64,000 bases of DNA from contig NHNY01000027.1 in NCBI GenBank assembly GCA_002786065.1, forward strand, positions 280,423 to 344,422. The letters run 5' to 3'. Positions 1 to 10,773 of this stretch are shown here, in pieces. The DNA comes from Microcyclospora pomicola. Taxonomy: Eukaryota; Ascomycota; Dothideomycetes; Capnodiales. Every line of letters begins with the position of its first letter. Within the stretch, counting starts at the first letter, position 1. Both the position numbers and the translations under genes were made by a program. The notes below the pieces were generated by a model. It was given only the letters and a program-made list of their open reading frames with translations. It made no database searches and was not told where the DNA came from.

Positions 1-380
1 AGTTCTACATGTTATCCTTCGGTCTACTGTACGGCCTACACGTGTCAATGTGCTGGTCAGGTGAAACTGCAGCTGAGGTTTCATCGACACAACGGCCGTC
101 GGACAGCGCCAACTCAAAAGTCATCAGGGGCTGATCCTGGTTGGTCCGCCCCGGCTTCCGCTGCTGATCAAGAGGATGCGCTCGCTGCACGCATGCATGC
201 ACTTCCCATGCCCGCTCCCTCTAGACATCACCCTCTTCGACCTGTCCCCGCCCCGTCTCACTCTCCTTCACATCATCACGACCACCTGTCTCTGCTTCAT
301 CTGTTGATTTCTTGTCCTTCATCACGCTCACTGCCTTGTTTTCTTGCGGGTTTCCTTTTCCTTGGTCGTGACAGCCCCCG
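1..380. other. 5' flank of the GT31 gene
   Basis: No gene is supported here. From about 220 to 380 the plus strand is rich in C and T (runs such as CCGCCCCGTCTCACTCTCC), which is typical of a fungal core promoter and 5' leader and fits transcription into the glycosyltransferase starting at 381. Short open frames on both strands have no recognisable motifs. Confidence 0.5.
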
Positions 381-1994
381 ATGGCGTCGGCAAACGTGCC
401 TCGCTTACGCGGGAAGGCCATCCGCGTTTTTCTGGTCGCCGCGTTCGCTATTTTGGGCCTGCACCTCCTCTGGTATACTGACCGTCTGGGCTCGTATGGA
501 CGAGCAGAGGCATATCGGAAGTTTGGGGCGGCTGGAGAACACTTCGTCAGCCAGTATCACCATTTCATCGACCACGACACTGCCCTCACCCTTGGCCACG
601 ATGTCGACCCGGCTCCCGGCGAGCACTCACATCACGCAGGGGATGGTGTTGCGTCAAGTCCGATCGAAGGCTACAATCCTCCCCCATCAGACACGATCGT
701 AGAGGAGATCGACGCCAAAAGCAATGCCGCTTCCAGTCCCAGCGCGTCCAAGCTGACCACCGGCACGACGGATGTCGCGGATGAATTACTGCCCTGTTAC
801 GAGGCCGACGGCATGCAGGACATTGTCTACGTGATCAAGACCGGCTCCACCGAGGCCATGGAGAAGCTGCCTGTGCATTTTAACACCACCATGAGGTGTT
901 TCCCGCACGTCCTCATCTTTTCCGATTACGGCGAGATCATGGACCATCACGTGATCTACGATGCGCTCGACAATGTGATCGAGGACATCCGCCTGGTGGA
1001 GCAGGACTTTGAGCTCTGGCGACGCCTGCAGGAAAAGGGTCGTGCGGATCTGCGGCCGGAGGAACTGAGCGACCATAATCACGTCGACGACCCCAACTCG
1101 GGCGGCGGACAGCCTGATAACGGCGGGTGGCGACTTGACAAATTCAAGAATGTGCCGATGGTGGGCAAGACGTTGGCCATGCATCCGAATGCGAAGTGGT
1201 ATTTGTTCACCGACGCCGACACCTTCATCTCGTGGTCGAATCTGGTGCGCTGGACGAAGATGTTGGACCACGAGAAACCATTATATCTCGGCTCTCCCGC
1301 TGTGATCAGCGACCAGGTCTTTGCGCACGGCGGATCTGGTTATCTTCTGTCCAACCCAGCAATGAAGGGACTGGCCGACTTATACCACGGCCACCAAGAG
1401 GAGTGGGATAGGTATGCCGCCCAGCACTGGGCTGGGGATTGTGTGCTGTCCACCGTACTCGAACTCCGGCTGGACATTCCCCTGACCTGGGCCTTCCCGA
1501 TCATCCAAGGCGGTGATCCCTCGGTACAGGACTTCTCCGAGTACGGCTACGACCGCCAGATCTGGTGTTACCCGACAGTCTCCTACCACCACCTTACCCC
1601 AGCTACCATCCAATCTCTATGGGAATTCGAGCAACACTGGACCGCCGAGCCCAACAACCGCGACGAACCCATCCGCCACAAGAACACCTTCACGCAATGG
1701 GCGATGCCGCAGATGGTCGAGGAGCGCGAGGACTGGGACAATGGCTCGACCGAGGAGGCGAATGAGTATGAAGCTAATGACCTCATCTCGTGCCGCGCCC
1801 ACTGCGAGCGCGACTCTGCATGTATGCAGTACTCGTATGGTGATAACAGATGCCGCACGTTCAAGAACTATGCGAAACTCGGCAATGCTCCAACCCCAGG
1901 GTATACGTCTGGCTGGATGATCGCGCGCATCGGCGATTTCGCGCATGATCTGGATGGCAAGTGTGAGAACGAGGGGAACTGGATCACCGGCTGA
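381..1994 (+). CDS. GT31-type fungal glycosyltransferase, type II membrane protein
   Basis: A single-exon gene of 537 codons. Residues about 13-32 form one hydrophobic anchor directly after a short basic N-terminus, so a Golgi type II membrane protein is expected. A variable stem follows to about residue 135. The catalytic region runs from about 145 to 420 and contains DADT at about 278-281, the metal and nucleotide-sugar binding DxD motif, followed by a GGSGYLLS block typical of the family 31 / DUF604 fold. A C-terminal Cys-rich segment (about 460-510, with CRAHCERD and CRTF) resembles a PAN/apple-like module. Donor and acceptor sugars cannot be told from sequence. The start is the first ATG after a pyrimidine-rich leader, and the protein is full length for the fungal family. 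Confidence 0.85.
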   Translation: MASANVPRLRGKAIRVFLVAAFAILGLHLLWYTDRLGSYGRAEAYRKFGAAGEHFVSQYHHFIDHDTALTLGHDVDPAPGEHSHHAGDGVASSPIEGYNPPPSDTIVEEIDAKSNAASSPSASKLTTGTTDVADELLPCYEADGMQDIVYVIKTGSTEAMEKLPVHFNTTMRCFPHVLIFSDYGEIMDHHVIYDALDNVIEDIRLVEQDFELWRRLQEKGRADLRPEELSDHNHVDDPNSGGGQPDNGGWRLDKFKNVPMVGKTLAMHPNAKWYLFTDADTFISWSNLVRWTKMLDHEKPLYLGSPAVISDQVFAHGGSGYLLSNPAMKGLADLYHGHQEEWDRYAAQHWAGDCVLSTVLELRLDIPLTWAFPIIQGGDPSVQDFSEYGYDRQIWCYPTVSYHHLTPATIQSLWEFEQHWTAEPNNRDEPIRHKNTFTQWAMPQMVEEREDWDNGSTEEANEYEANDLISCRAHCERDSACMQYSYGDNRCRTFKNYAKLGNAPTPGYTSGWMIARIGDFAHDLDGKCENEGNWITG

Positions 1995-3480
1995 ACGGAT
2001 GAGGGCGATTTCTACATCCCTAAAGTCTCTACATTCTGAGAGCTGAATGTGGTTTTCGTCTAGATGTGCGGGCAACATCTCACTCATCAACCACCCATCA
2101 ACAGCAGGTCCCGTTGTGACCCAACAGGCAGATATTGGTAACGAGCATCACTCAAAATCGATGTCCCTAAGCGCCATTCACGAGGAACTGCCCGAATCGC
2201 CGCACTCCACATACTTACACCATGTAGCGTGTATCCATCCAACAAAGTCATGGACGGGAGACATTCGATACTCGCGGATGCGGAAGCAAGGACGATGGCG
2301 CTATGTTCTGCCACCACTCCACAGCTTTAGATCCTCCCAAAGGGCGTTACGAAATATAGAACTGGGGAAAAAGGGGTAACCGGGGCACTCGGGAGTACAG
2401 AGGCGTTCTACGCGTAATTCGGCAGGAAGTGGAGGCAAGGCAAGGAAATGGCAGGGAAGGCGTACATCCAATGATCAACCATCAGTCACGCACCACTCCA
2501 CACGGGAGAGTTCCGAAGTTTACCCTGTGCTCACCCCGGAGTGCAGAAAGGCAAGCGAAGACAAAGAGGACGAAAAGAAAGCATGCATCGAGCGTGGCTA
2601 CAATGATCTCATCCCCTCGTTCCAATCACGAGCGCAGTATAAACACGGTGCATTGGTGTCCGTCTGCTTCACAACCATACTACAATAGATAAGCGTTGTT
2701 TACTAGCGGGTACGTAGGTGAGGTTAATTCTTCACATCTAGACAGGTAGATAGACAGGCAGGCAGGCAGGCAGGTAGCAAACGGGACAGGATCTGCTTTC
2801 TTTCTTCCTCTTCGCTTCATTATACATAGACAATTAGAACCCGGCTATAGAAGATACACGCCGACTTACACAGGATCTCTGTTCTGTTCATGCTTGACTT
2901 GTCACCTTTCTCCAAGTTCCAAGAGTAAGTGGATGGAATCGACGTAAGATATAGGTACGTACACGTAGAGAACGTCTTTGGCACTTCTTGACATTGTCTG
3001 ACACTGAGAGCGTACGTGGGGCGTTTTAGACACGAATCGATTTCATGTCGTACGAAACTAGGTACTGATCGGATATACGAGCGGGCGGGCGGGCCGGGAG
3101 GGCGCTGCTGATGGACATCTGGATGGAGATAGATATGATAAGGTAGGAACGTTGATTGGGAAATGGGGAGACTGTTCGGCAAAAGGAAGACGGTTCGGGA
3201 AGGCGAAGATCGTTCGGGACAGGAAAAATTGGGAGAAGAGGGGAATGGGTATGTTATAATTACGATTAGGAAATGGTGGTGGAAGGTATGGTTGGTAGTT
3301 AGACGGTAATGTAGCATGGGTATTTGGACGATGTCATGCAATGTATGCATGCACGTAACGAGCTATGACGATGGAAAAGGGGGCAACGGCAAAGGGAAAA
3401 GTCGTGAAGATATATCCGCCCATGACTCCGACTTGGGCTGATGCTCCTCCTCGTGAGGAATGGTCTAGATTCAGCGTCAC
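1995..3480. other. Convergent intergenic region
   Basis: This 1.5 kb lies between the 3' ends of the glycosyltransferase and the FAD oxidoreductase. I see no gene in it. It holds a short CAGG microsatellite at 2755-2774 and a GGGC-rich patch near 3080-3100. The longest open frame (minus strand, about 2820-3350) is low complexity, rich in Ser, Pro and Thr, and has no motif. Confidence 0.5.
2755..2774. repeat. (CAGG)5 microsatellite
   Basis: Five perfect CAGG units directly follow degenerate GACAGGTAGATA units, giving a short tetranucleotide tract in intergenic DNA. Confidence 0.9.
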
Positions 3481-4668
3481 TCAAGCCTTCTTCCACTTCT
3501 GCCCCTCGGTGATGCCCGCCATGTTGCTGAGCAGGTAATCCTTCCCCTTGGCCTTCGCGACGATGAATCCCGGAAGGGTGAAGCCGTTGAATGCGCCCAC
3601 GCCCGTCTTGGCACCGACAGGCACGACCTGCGTTTCGGACGGCTTGAAGTTGTACTGCCGCTCGGTCAGCCCGGACGTGGCGCCGCCGAGCAGGTCTCGG
3701 CTGAGGTTGCCGGCCATGACGGGCAGGCTGTTGTAGAGGTTGAGCACGCCGCCAGAATCCGCGCCGGCCACGTCGCCAGCGGCGAAGACGCGCTCGCCCG
3801 CGCCCGTGACGCGCAAGGTGTGCTTGTCTGCAGCCACATAGCCGTTGCTCGACCGGAGGGCCGCAGGAAGGAAGCCGGTATTGGGCTGCACGCCGACTGC
3901 AGGGAAATAGACGTCCGTCGTCAGCGTCTCGCCATTGTCGAGCACGACTTCAGTCTTGCCGTCCGTCAACAACCGTGTGGATTGCACTTTGGCGCCGCAG
4001 CGGATCGTCACGCCGAGCTTCTCGAGCTGCTTCTGAGCTTTCGTGCCGAGTTTGGCGCTGAGCACAGGCAGCAGCTTGGTGCCGCCGGCGAGCAGGGTGA
4101 TCTTGGCTTTGAGGGTTGAGGCCATTTCGCCGGCTGTCTCGACGGCGACGGGCCCACCGCCACCGATGATCACAGACTGCGCGCGGGCGAGCGAAGCGTT
4201 CATTTCTTCGAGCGCCTTCTGCGAGATCGTGTAGTCGCCTTGTAGCGTGGTGCAGGCGGTGGGAGAGCGGACACCAGTGGCGATGACTAGGGCGTAGTAC
4301 GGCAGCGTCTCCGGAACCCCTTCACTAGTCTGGCCGTGCGGCTCGATGATCACAGTCCGGGCGGCGGTGTCCAATGATGTGGCATGGCGGTGGTGGAAGA
4401 TGATGGATCCTTCCAGCGACTTGTACTGCTTGAAACCGTCCATGATGGGCACGAAGGTCTTGCTGTGCGGCATCTCCTTGACCGAGACAAGCTCACGGGG
4501 AGCAGCGATGTGCCACCAGAAGTGGGTCGACGGATCAACTAGATGGAGCTCATAGCGAACGTCTTTGTCCTGCTGAAGCTTGGGTAGGGTGTGCCGGGCG
4601 AGGTAGTGTGCGGCCGAGAGGCCGGCGAAGGACGCACCCAGAATGACAATGTTGCGTGTCTCCGGCAT
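3481..4668 (-). CDS. AIF/AMID-like FAD-dependent pyridine nucleotide oxidoreductase
   Basis: One uninterrupted exon of 395 residues. The N-terminus carries the FAD Rossmann signature (VILGASFAGLSAA, about residues 8-20). A second dinucleotide-binding motif (VIIGGGGPVAVETAGE) lies at about 165-180, and the FAD-closing motif VFAAGDVAG at about 295. This order is that of class-I pyridine nucleotide-disulfide oxidoreductases without the CxxxxC redox pair, as in AIFM2/AMID and related NADH:quinone reductases. No mitochondrial presequence or membrane segment is obvious, so a cytosolic or membrane-peripheral location is inferred. The ATG at 4668 is followed at once by the Rossmann strand, which supports the start. 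A TATA-like stretch lies about 80 bp upstream. Confidence 0.88.
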   Translation of the reverse strand: MPETRNIVILGASFAGLSAAHYLARHTLPKLQQDKDVRYELHLVDPSTHFWWHIAAPRELVSVKEMPHSKTFVPIMDGFKQYKSLEGSIIFHHRHATSLDTAARTVIIEPHGQTSEGVPETLPYYALVIATGVRSPTACTTLQGDYTISQKALEEMNASLARAQSVIIGGGGPVAVETAGEMASTLKAKITLLAGGTKLLPVLSAKLGTKAQKQLEKLGVTIRCGAKVQSTRLLTDGKTEVVLDNGETLTTDVYFPAVGVQPNTGFLPAALRSSNGYVAADKHTLRVTGAGERVFAAGDVAGADSGGVLNLYNSLPVMAGNLSRDLLGGATSGLTERQYNFKPSETQVVPVGAKTGVGAFNGFTLPGFIVAKAKGKDYLLSNMAGITEGQKWKKA

Positions 4669-5791
4669 GGTGGAGGATGATGGATGGCGTTGTGGTTGAT
4701 GAAAGTGCTGGGTATCTGCGACCTTTCCAGCAGCCTTGGTGGCAACTATATATCTCCTGGACGCAAGCAGAAAGGTAGGAGGTCAAACTCTCAAGAAGGC
4801 GAATATGGAGTGATTATCGACACCTTGCCGTAGTCAGGCACCAGGTAGAAGACAAATGATGGCTAATTGATTCGTGATCAGTCTGTAGATGAGATCAGAA
4901 ACAAGCAATTGCTATTCCTTGCTGATCGTTGAAAGTGAGGCTTCTTAGCACGTCTTCGAAGCCATTCGGGAGTCCGCGTACCCTGATCGGCCGTTGCTTC
5001 TCGGGAAATTATTACAATAAAACGTCCTACGGCCGCATTGCGCACATTGCCGTTCGACTAAGCACAGTCTCGACAGCAAGGCTTATTGTTCCGGTGTCGC
5101 AACTTGAGAGTACCAAGATCGTACAGGCTTCGTAAGCGCTGATAAAGCATGCTAAATGCTAGCTGGGTATATGTGTTGGAGGAGGTGAGGTGAGGACGGC
5201 ATAACTTGCAGGTGTTGCTCCGAGCAGGGCATCCAGGGTCCTCTATAGAATCAATGCTTCCGCTGCCGAGAATCATACAGTTTCTCATGCTCACATCATG
5301 AGTCTTATGGACCATGGGCTCAGCAGGATTACCAATGGGTGCATAAATGATAAGTACTTTGCCCAAAGATATTGACGTCGCCGATGAAAGTGCAGCTCAT
5401 AAGTGCTCGGAAGCTACAGGTTCCAGATCGTGATTACGCGGAGACAGTACGGTGGCACGTTTGTATGCCATCCTCCATCTCGAGATACAAGTCCATTACC
5501 ATGTTCGTCTTCAACGTGCCGCTGTGTCTGAGATGCTATGTGCCATTGAAATGCTAGGAAGTCGGCTCACTTGCACAGACGCAGAGCTCGTGTTTTCATT
5601 GATTATACCCTCGGAGACGTAGGTGTTTATCACGACATGAACAATGTCGTGAAAGCGTCTTACGGTCAGCATGCAGTATATGAGTCTATCGGATTACGCG
5701 TGCTTGGATGAATAGAGAAAGCATGTAGAGCTGCGGTGGTGAGAGTCTAAAGTTGGCACCGACCGGTTGAATTATGTCCATCCATTGGACT
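4669..5791. other. Region between BCAT 3' end and AMID-like 5' end
   Basis: No gene is supported. It must contain the promoter of the oxidoreductase on the minus strand and the 3' untranslated region of the aminotransferase. Open frames of up to about 100 codons show no family features. Confidence 0.5.
4747..4753 (-). promoter_or_regulatory. TATA-like element upstream of the AMID-like gene
   Basis: TATATAT lies about 80 bp upstream of the ATG at 4668. Spacing and composition fit a TATA box, but no transcription start is known, so this is suggestive only. Confidence 0.35.
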
Positions 5792-7170
5792 CTATATTTT
5801 TACACTGAAGCGCAAAAGTTAGCTTTGTCTCGTCAGATCATGGAAGCTGAAAATACTCACCTCCAGGGGTGCTCTTCCTCGCCGTATTGGATTCCCTCGA
5901 TCCAGTCCTTGAATCGCAATGTCAACGGTCCGACTTCCTGCTCCGGCTGCAAGCCACATGAAATAAGCTGGCCTTGGTAGGAGATGTTTCGGACCGGCGA
6001 CACGACCGCAGCTGTGCCAGAGCCAAAGACCTCGATCATCCTGCCTTCTTTCGCCGCAGCTGCCACTTCGCCCATGTGGAATCTCCGCTCTGACACCTTC
6101 CATCCTTCTGGTTCCAACCTCTCACGAGCAAGCGTGAGCACGGAATCGCGCGTGACTCCTTTCAAGATTGTCCCGTCCAATGGTGCTGTGATCAGCTCTT
6201 TTTGACCTTCCTTGTTTACGAATGCCATGAACAGATTCATCGTGCCAACCTCTGTGACAAAGTCCTCCTTTTTCCCAGTCGCTGGATCGACGTCCTCGAA
6301 GAGCCAGAGATTCTGATGAAAGCCTCGGGTCGCAGCTTGCATTTGTGGTACGATACAGGGAGCGTAGTTCGCGCCAAGCTTGCTTGCACCAACACCTCCA
6401 GGCCAGGCTCGGACGGCGTATGTTGTCGCTTCGAGGGAAATGGCTTTGAAGCCTGTGGGGTAGTATGGACCGACAGGTGAAGCGATCACGTAAAGTAAAG
6501 CAGATCCCGGTGGACCAACACCAAGGGTTCTTTGGGTGCCGATCATGTTTGGACGGATGTAGAGTGAATAGCCACGTTGTCTGTTAGAGTCATGATTAGC
6601 ACGCGCGCGATGCGAGCATGGATGTTCAGCCACTCACGATGGGATGAAACGTTCTTCAAGCTGGCAGAACTTCTTGATCAACTCGATCATGGCCTGACCA
6701 TCAAATGTAGGAAGCGCGATGCGCGAGCTGGAGTTGTTGAGACGCTCCATGTTCTTGTCTGGCCGGAACAGGCGCACATGACCATTCCTATCCTTATATG
6801 CCTTCATTCCCTCGAATGCTTCGAACGCATAGTGTAGCACACATGTCGCAGGATCGAGCGACAGATTCTGATATGGCGTTATCCGCGGTGGTAGCCACCC
6901 TTCTCCAGCGGTCCATTCCAGAGCCAGCATATGATCGGTAAATGTGCGGCCGAAGATGAGCTTCTCGTTCGGCATGACATCTTTAGGTGTGGTAGTTTTG
7001 GTGATCGAGAGTTGCGACACATCAATGGCCTTGAGCTTGGGTTCGTCGGCATCTGGAGCTTTGATACTCTGCCATCGCCGTTGAGGTCGGTATACGCATT
7101 GCGACGAAGGAGTCACTCCAGATACTTTTTGAAAGCGGAGTTTAGGAAGCGTGCGGATGGAGGAAGTCAT
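5792..7170 (-). CDS. BAT1: Branched-chain amino acid aminotransferase, mitochondrial type
   Basis: Three exons join in frame: 7170-6638, 6580-5861 and 5804-5792 (421 aa). The introns are 57 and 56 bp with GTGAGT donors; the second has a CTAAC branch point just before TTCAG. The final exon is only 13 nt and adds Val-Lys-Ile-stop. The protein is a fold-type IV PLP enzyme: the Lys in [11 protein letters not shown] (about residue 245) should form the Schiff base, and the [13 protein letters not shown] and EVGTMNLF blocks are classic BCAT motifs. It interconverts Leu, Ile and Val with their 2-oxo acids. The first 45 or so residues are basic, hydroxylated and lack acidic clusters, so they look like a mitochondrial presequence. 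It shares a 470 bp divergent promoter region with SCY1. Confidence 0.95.
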
Positions 7171-7639
7171 GTCTGCAGATTGAGCCTGCTTAAGGCGACG
7201 ACCCCAGAGCTGATCAAGTGGATGGAGGAGCTTGTACGGTAGATATGTGAAGGTTGATTCGTTGTCTCGGCTTGTGTCAACTTCAAGAATTGTGGTAGTT
7301 GTTCGCGTGACTCCAATGCTTGAAGTTCGGCCGGGACCACATGGCGTCCATGATTCTGTCCCGCCGCCACATCCGCCGAGCAATAATAGTACAGGACAAC
7401 ACTGTTCTCATAGACTTATTTGTATTCGGCATATTACTAAGGGGAAAAGAGAAGCGGAAGAGATATGTCATGTTTTGATGACCCTTGACATGCTCGAAGC
7501 TTTATTACTGCCCTTGTTCTGCTACGATAGCCAAAGCCTGGAGTTCACTGCTTGCGAACAGCTGTGCGCCCACCTTTGCAGAGAGACGACTTATCAAGCA
7601 CCGCCTTTCTAGCACCCGCAGATCTAGGATCCTGGCAAG
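7171..7639. promoter_or_regulatory. Divergent promoter region, BCAT / SCY1
   Basis: The two start codons point away from each other across about 470 bp, so both promoters must lie here. No coding frame or named element is convincing. Confidence 0.5.
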
Positions 7640-10462
7640 ATGTTCTCGTCGGCATTGAAGTCTTTCTCGTCGAACATATCGAGCAATTACACCATCGCAT
7701 CGCAGCCTTCGTCCACATCTGGTCCTTGGAAGATCTTCGATGCCAAACGTAAGCAGACCGGAAAGGCAGCGTCCGTCTTTGTGTTCGAGAAGAAAAGCCT
7801 TGAGCAGCAAGTCGGCGGATTAGGTGGTCGCAGTAATGCATCATCTTTGAAGCGCGCGCATGAAGAAGTTGTGGAGAGGTTGAAAAGAGAAGCTAGCAGT
7901 CTTGCGCGTCTACGGCATCCTAGCATTCTAGAACTGGCCGAGCCTGTGGAGGATACAAGAAATGGAGGGCTTATGTTCGCAACCGAGCCTGTCACTGCGA
8001 GTCTAGCAAGTCTGCTGCAAGATAAAGATGAGCAAGAGAAATCGGGTGGTGTGGCTGGTCGAGGGAGCAGGTATGTGGTCGAGGAGGCTGATGGGAGCCA
8101 CAAGAGAAGGGAACTAGAGATCGACGAGCTAGAGATACAGAAAGGATTGTTGCAACTCGGAAAAGGATTGGAATTCCTCCACGAGAGTGCCGGTCTTGTG
8201 CATGCCAATTTGACCCCCGAAGCTATACTGGTGAATGCCAAAGGCGACTGGAAGATATCAGGTCTGGCGTTCTGTGGCCCTCATGAAAGCAGTACAGCTG
8301 CTACAAGTCTGGCGCCGATCAGTCTGCACGAGGTGCTGAACCATGATCCCCGACTGCCCAGCTTCGTCCAGCTGAATTTGGACTTTACCTCACCGGACTT
8401 TGTGCTCGATAACAGTCTGACCGCATCATCGGATATGTTCACCCTTGGCCTGCTGATCGTCTCCCTATACAATTCTCCACACACGTCGCCGATAAGCACT
8501 GGCAGCTCGTTATCTTCCTACAAGCGCATCTTCTCGAGCTCGTCCAGCGTTCCGTCACAATCAAACAACTTCTTGGTCCCCAAATCTCATCCCTTACCAC
8601 CCAAGCTCGCAGCAGAACTCCTCCCACGCCTGCTCACAAGGCGGCCAGCACAGCGATTGTCAGCCCGTGAGTTCCAAGAGGCGAGTTACTTTGACAACAT
8701 CCTGGTCTCCACCATGCGCTTCTTGGATGCACTTCCAGCAAAGACTGCCAACGAGAAGGCACAGTTCCTGCGTGGTCTACCTCGCATCATGCCGCAATTC
8801 CCGAAATCCGTTCTCGAGAAGAAAGTACTCCCCGCTTTACTCGAGGAGATGAAAGATAGGGAACTCTTGGCTCCCATCATGAGCAACATGTTTGCTATGG
8901 TTAAGGCCATGTCGGCTGGCAAGCGAGTGTTTACGCAAACAGTAGTGCCAAAACTGCGCGAGGTGTTCCTGACCAATAAAACGCCCGAGAAGGACACATC
9001 CAAGGACGCTGGTCTGATAATCCTGCTCGAGAACATGCAGATAGCCGCGGAGAACTGCCAAGGCAAAGAGTTCCGCGATGACATATTACCCATCATCTTG
9101 CTTGCTCTCGAAAGCTCCACACATGGTATCGTGGATTCTGCGCTCGCCACGTTACCCTCGGTACTGCCAGTCCTGGACTTCACGACAATCAAGAATGAGC
9201 TCTTCCCTGTCATTGCCAATGTCTTCGCCAAAACCAGCAGTCTCAACATCAAGATCAAGGGACTGGATGCTTTTAATGTTCTCTGTGGTGGTACTGCTAC
9301 GACTGAAGAGACGGCTGATGATGATCTCAACGGCATCGGTATTGCTGAAAAGAAATCTAGTTCCGTATCCAGCAGCTGCATCCTGGACAAGTTTACTGTT
9401 CAGGAGAAGGTCGTTCCACTGCTTAAAGGTATCAAGACAAAAGAGCCTGGCGTGATGATGGCAGCACTCCGCGTCTTCAAGCAGGTTGGTGAGGTGGCCG
9501 ATTCTGACTTCCTTGCCATGGACATACTACCGATACTGTGGGCCATGAGTTTAGGGCCCCTGTTAAACCTGCAACAATTCCAAGCCTTTATGTCACTCAT
9601 CAAAATTTTGAGCGGCAGAATTGAGAAAGAGCAGACCAAGAAACTTCAGGAAATCGGCAACTCCAATAACTCCAGCGTTGGCAGTAGTGCGCGAAACCGT
9701 CAAGCCGCGGCATTGTCAAATGGCCTTGCGGGTGGGGAGGAAACGGATTTCGAAACTCTTGTGTCTGGTGGTCGAAAAGCAGGCGCAAGTGGTGGTACAG
9801 ACCTTATGGATGAATGGGGAGCTACTGTCTCGGCTCCCGTACGGCCAACAAACTCCAGAGTTCCGTCCACAACGCCAGCGTTCTCGTGGCAAACCCCTGC
9901 TGCACCGGTCAGTGCGCCTTCAAACCCGAGCATCAATGCGCTCCGGCCTTCCGCCCAGCCTGCAAGAACAATAACGCCAGACCAGAGCATGTCAAGTTTT
10001 GCCACGTTGACGCCTGCCTCTCAATTCTCTCAGCCGCTTCAGCCGACGGCCCCTGCGACCATGCCAATGAGACCTGTCCAAGCCTCGCCACAGGTACCCT
10101 ACAGCAATCCGATCAGCAGCGGGACAAGCATCGATTGGTCATCTGCTGCGAATAACCACAATTCCGCGACGGCTTGGGCCAACCAAAGGACCCCATCACA
10201 GACTATGCCAACTGTGAGCACTCCATCTTACAACGGAGGGTTCGGTGGTGTCGCTCAGAGCAATGCGAGTAGCAATTTCATAGCAGCAAAACCAGCGATA
10301 TCATCGTTTGGTCTACCGCCGCCGCCCACAAGTCCGCAATCACTGAACCTAGTTGGAACCAGTGGAAATTACCAAAGTTTCGGTAAAGTGCCTCCCAGAA
10401 CGCAGCCGCAGTCAAATGGGAAAGCTGGCAGTGGACTGGACAAATATGAGAGCTTGATTTAA
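7640..10462 (+). CDS. SCY1: SCY1-like pseudokinase (membrane traffic factor)
   Basis: An intronless gene of 940 residues. An N-terminal protein-kinase-like domain (about 25-355) is followed by a HEAT-repeat solenoid (about 360-650) and a Ser/Pro/Gln-rich tail. The kinase-like domain lacks catalytic residues: the HRD region reads VHANLTPEAI and the DFG position reads KISGLAF, the signature of the Scy1/SCYL2 pseudokinases. Family members bind clathrin or COPI components and act between Golgi and endosomes. The length matches fungal Scy1 orthologues. The start is the first ATG in the frame, and MFSSALKSF precedes the domain as usual. Loss of catalytic residues is normal for the family, not a sign of decay. 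Confidence 0.93.
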   Translation: MFSSALKSFSSNISSNYTIASQPSSTSGPWKIFDAKRKQTGKAASVFVFEKKSLEQQVGGLGGRSNASSLKRAHEEVVERLKREASSLARLRHPSILELAEPVEDTRNGGLMFATEPVTASLASLLQDKDEQEKSGGVAGRGSRYVVEEADGSHKRRELEIDELEIQKGLLQLGKGLEFLHESAGLVHANLTPEAILVNAKGDWKISGLAFCGPHESSTAATSLAPISLHEVLNHDPRLPSFVQLNLDFTSPDFVLDNSLTASSDMFTLGLLIVSLYNSPHTSPISTGSSLSSYKRIFSSSSSVPSQSNNFLVPKSHPLPPKLAAELLPRLLTRRPAQRLSAREFQEASYFDNILVSTMRFLDALPAKTANEKAQFLRGLPRIMPQFPKSVLEKKVLPALLEEMKDRELLAPIMSNMFAMVKAMSAGKRVFTQTVVPKLREVFLTNKTPEKDTSKDAGLIILLENMQIAAENCQGKEFRDDILPIILLALESSTHGIVDSALATLPSVLPVLDFTTIKNELFPVIANVFAKTSSLNIKIKGLDAFNVLCGGTATTEETADDDLNGIGIAEKKSSSVSSSCILDKFTVQEKVVPLLKGIKTKEPGVMMAALRVFKQVGEVADSDFLAMDILPILWAMSLGPLLNLQQFQAFMSLIKILSGRIEKEQTKKLQEIGNSNNSSVGSSARNRQAAALSNGLAGGEETDFETLVSGGRKAGASGGTDLMDEWGATVSAPVRPTNSRVPSTTPAFSWQTPAAPVSAPSNPSINALRPSAQPARTITPDQSMSSFATLTPASQFSQPLQPTAPATMPMRPVQASPQVPYSNPISSGTSIDWSSAANNHNSATAWANQRTPSQTMPTVSTPSYNGGFGGVAQSNASSNFIAAKPAISSFGLPPPPTSPQSLNLVGTSGNYQSFGKVPPRTQPQSNGKAGSGLDKYESLI

Positions 10463-10773
10463 TGAACATTCACACATGGAGATCGAGCTAGATTTCCGTA
10501 TCTCAATTGAGAATGTGTTTCGAACATGACCTTTTCCATTTCCCTCCAAACGTCTTGATCGTAAACATCTACATAGCCTCTCCAATGTGATCACGTGGCC
10601 TCGTACTGAGATATTGCGTCACGACTTTTGTGCCCTTCGCGAATCCCGCATGGCAGAACACGATTCTTACAAAGCATCGACCTCAACACAGATTACATTA
10701 TTTACGTCTCGACTACGCAGGGAAGATGTCGAACGAAGTACCAAGTTGTTGAAAAATCGACCTCGATGCTGCC
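10463..10773. other. Tandem intergenic region SCY1-HEM25
   Basis: About 310 bp holding the SCY1 3' untranslated region and the HEM25 promoter. No gene is seen. Confidence 0.5.

Noticed and set aside
7640-10462. Active protein kinase
   Set aside because: The HRD and DFG motifs are replaced, and HEAT repeats follow, so it is a SCY1-type pseudokinase.
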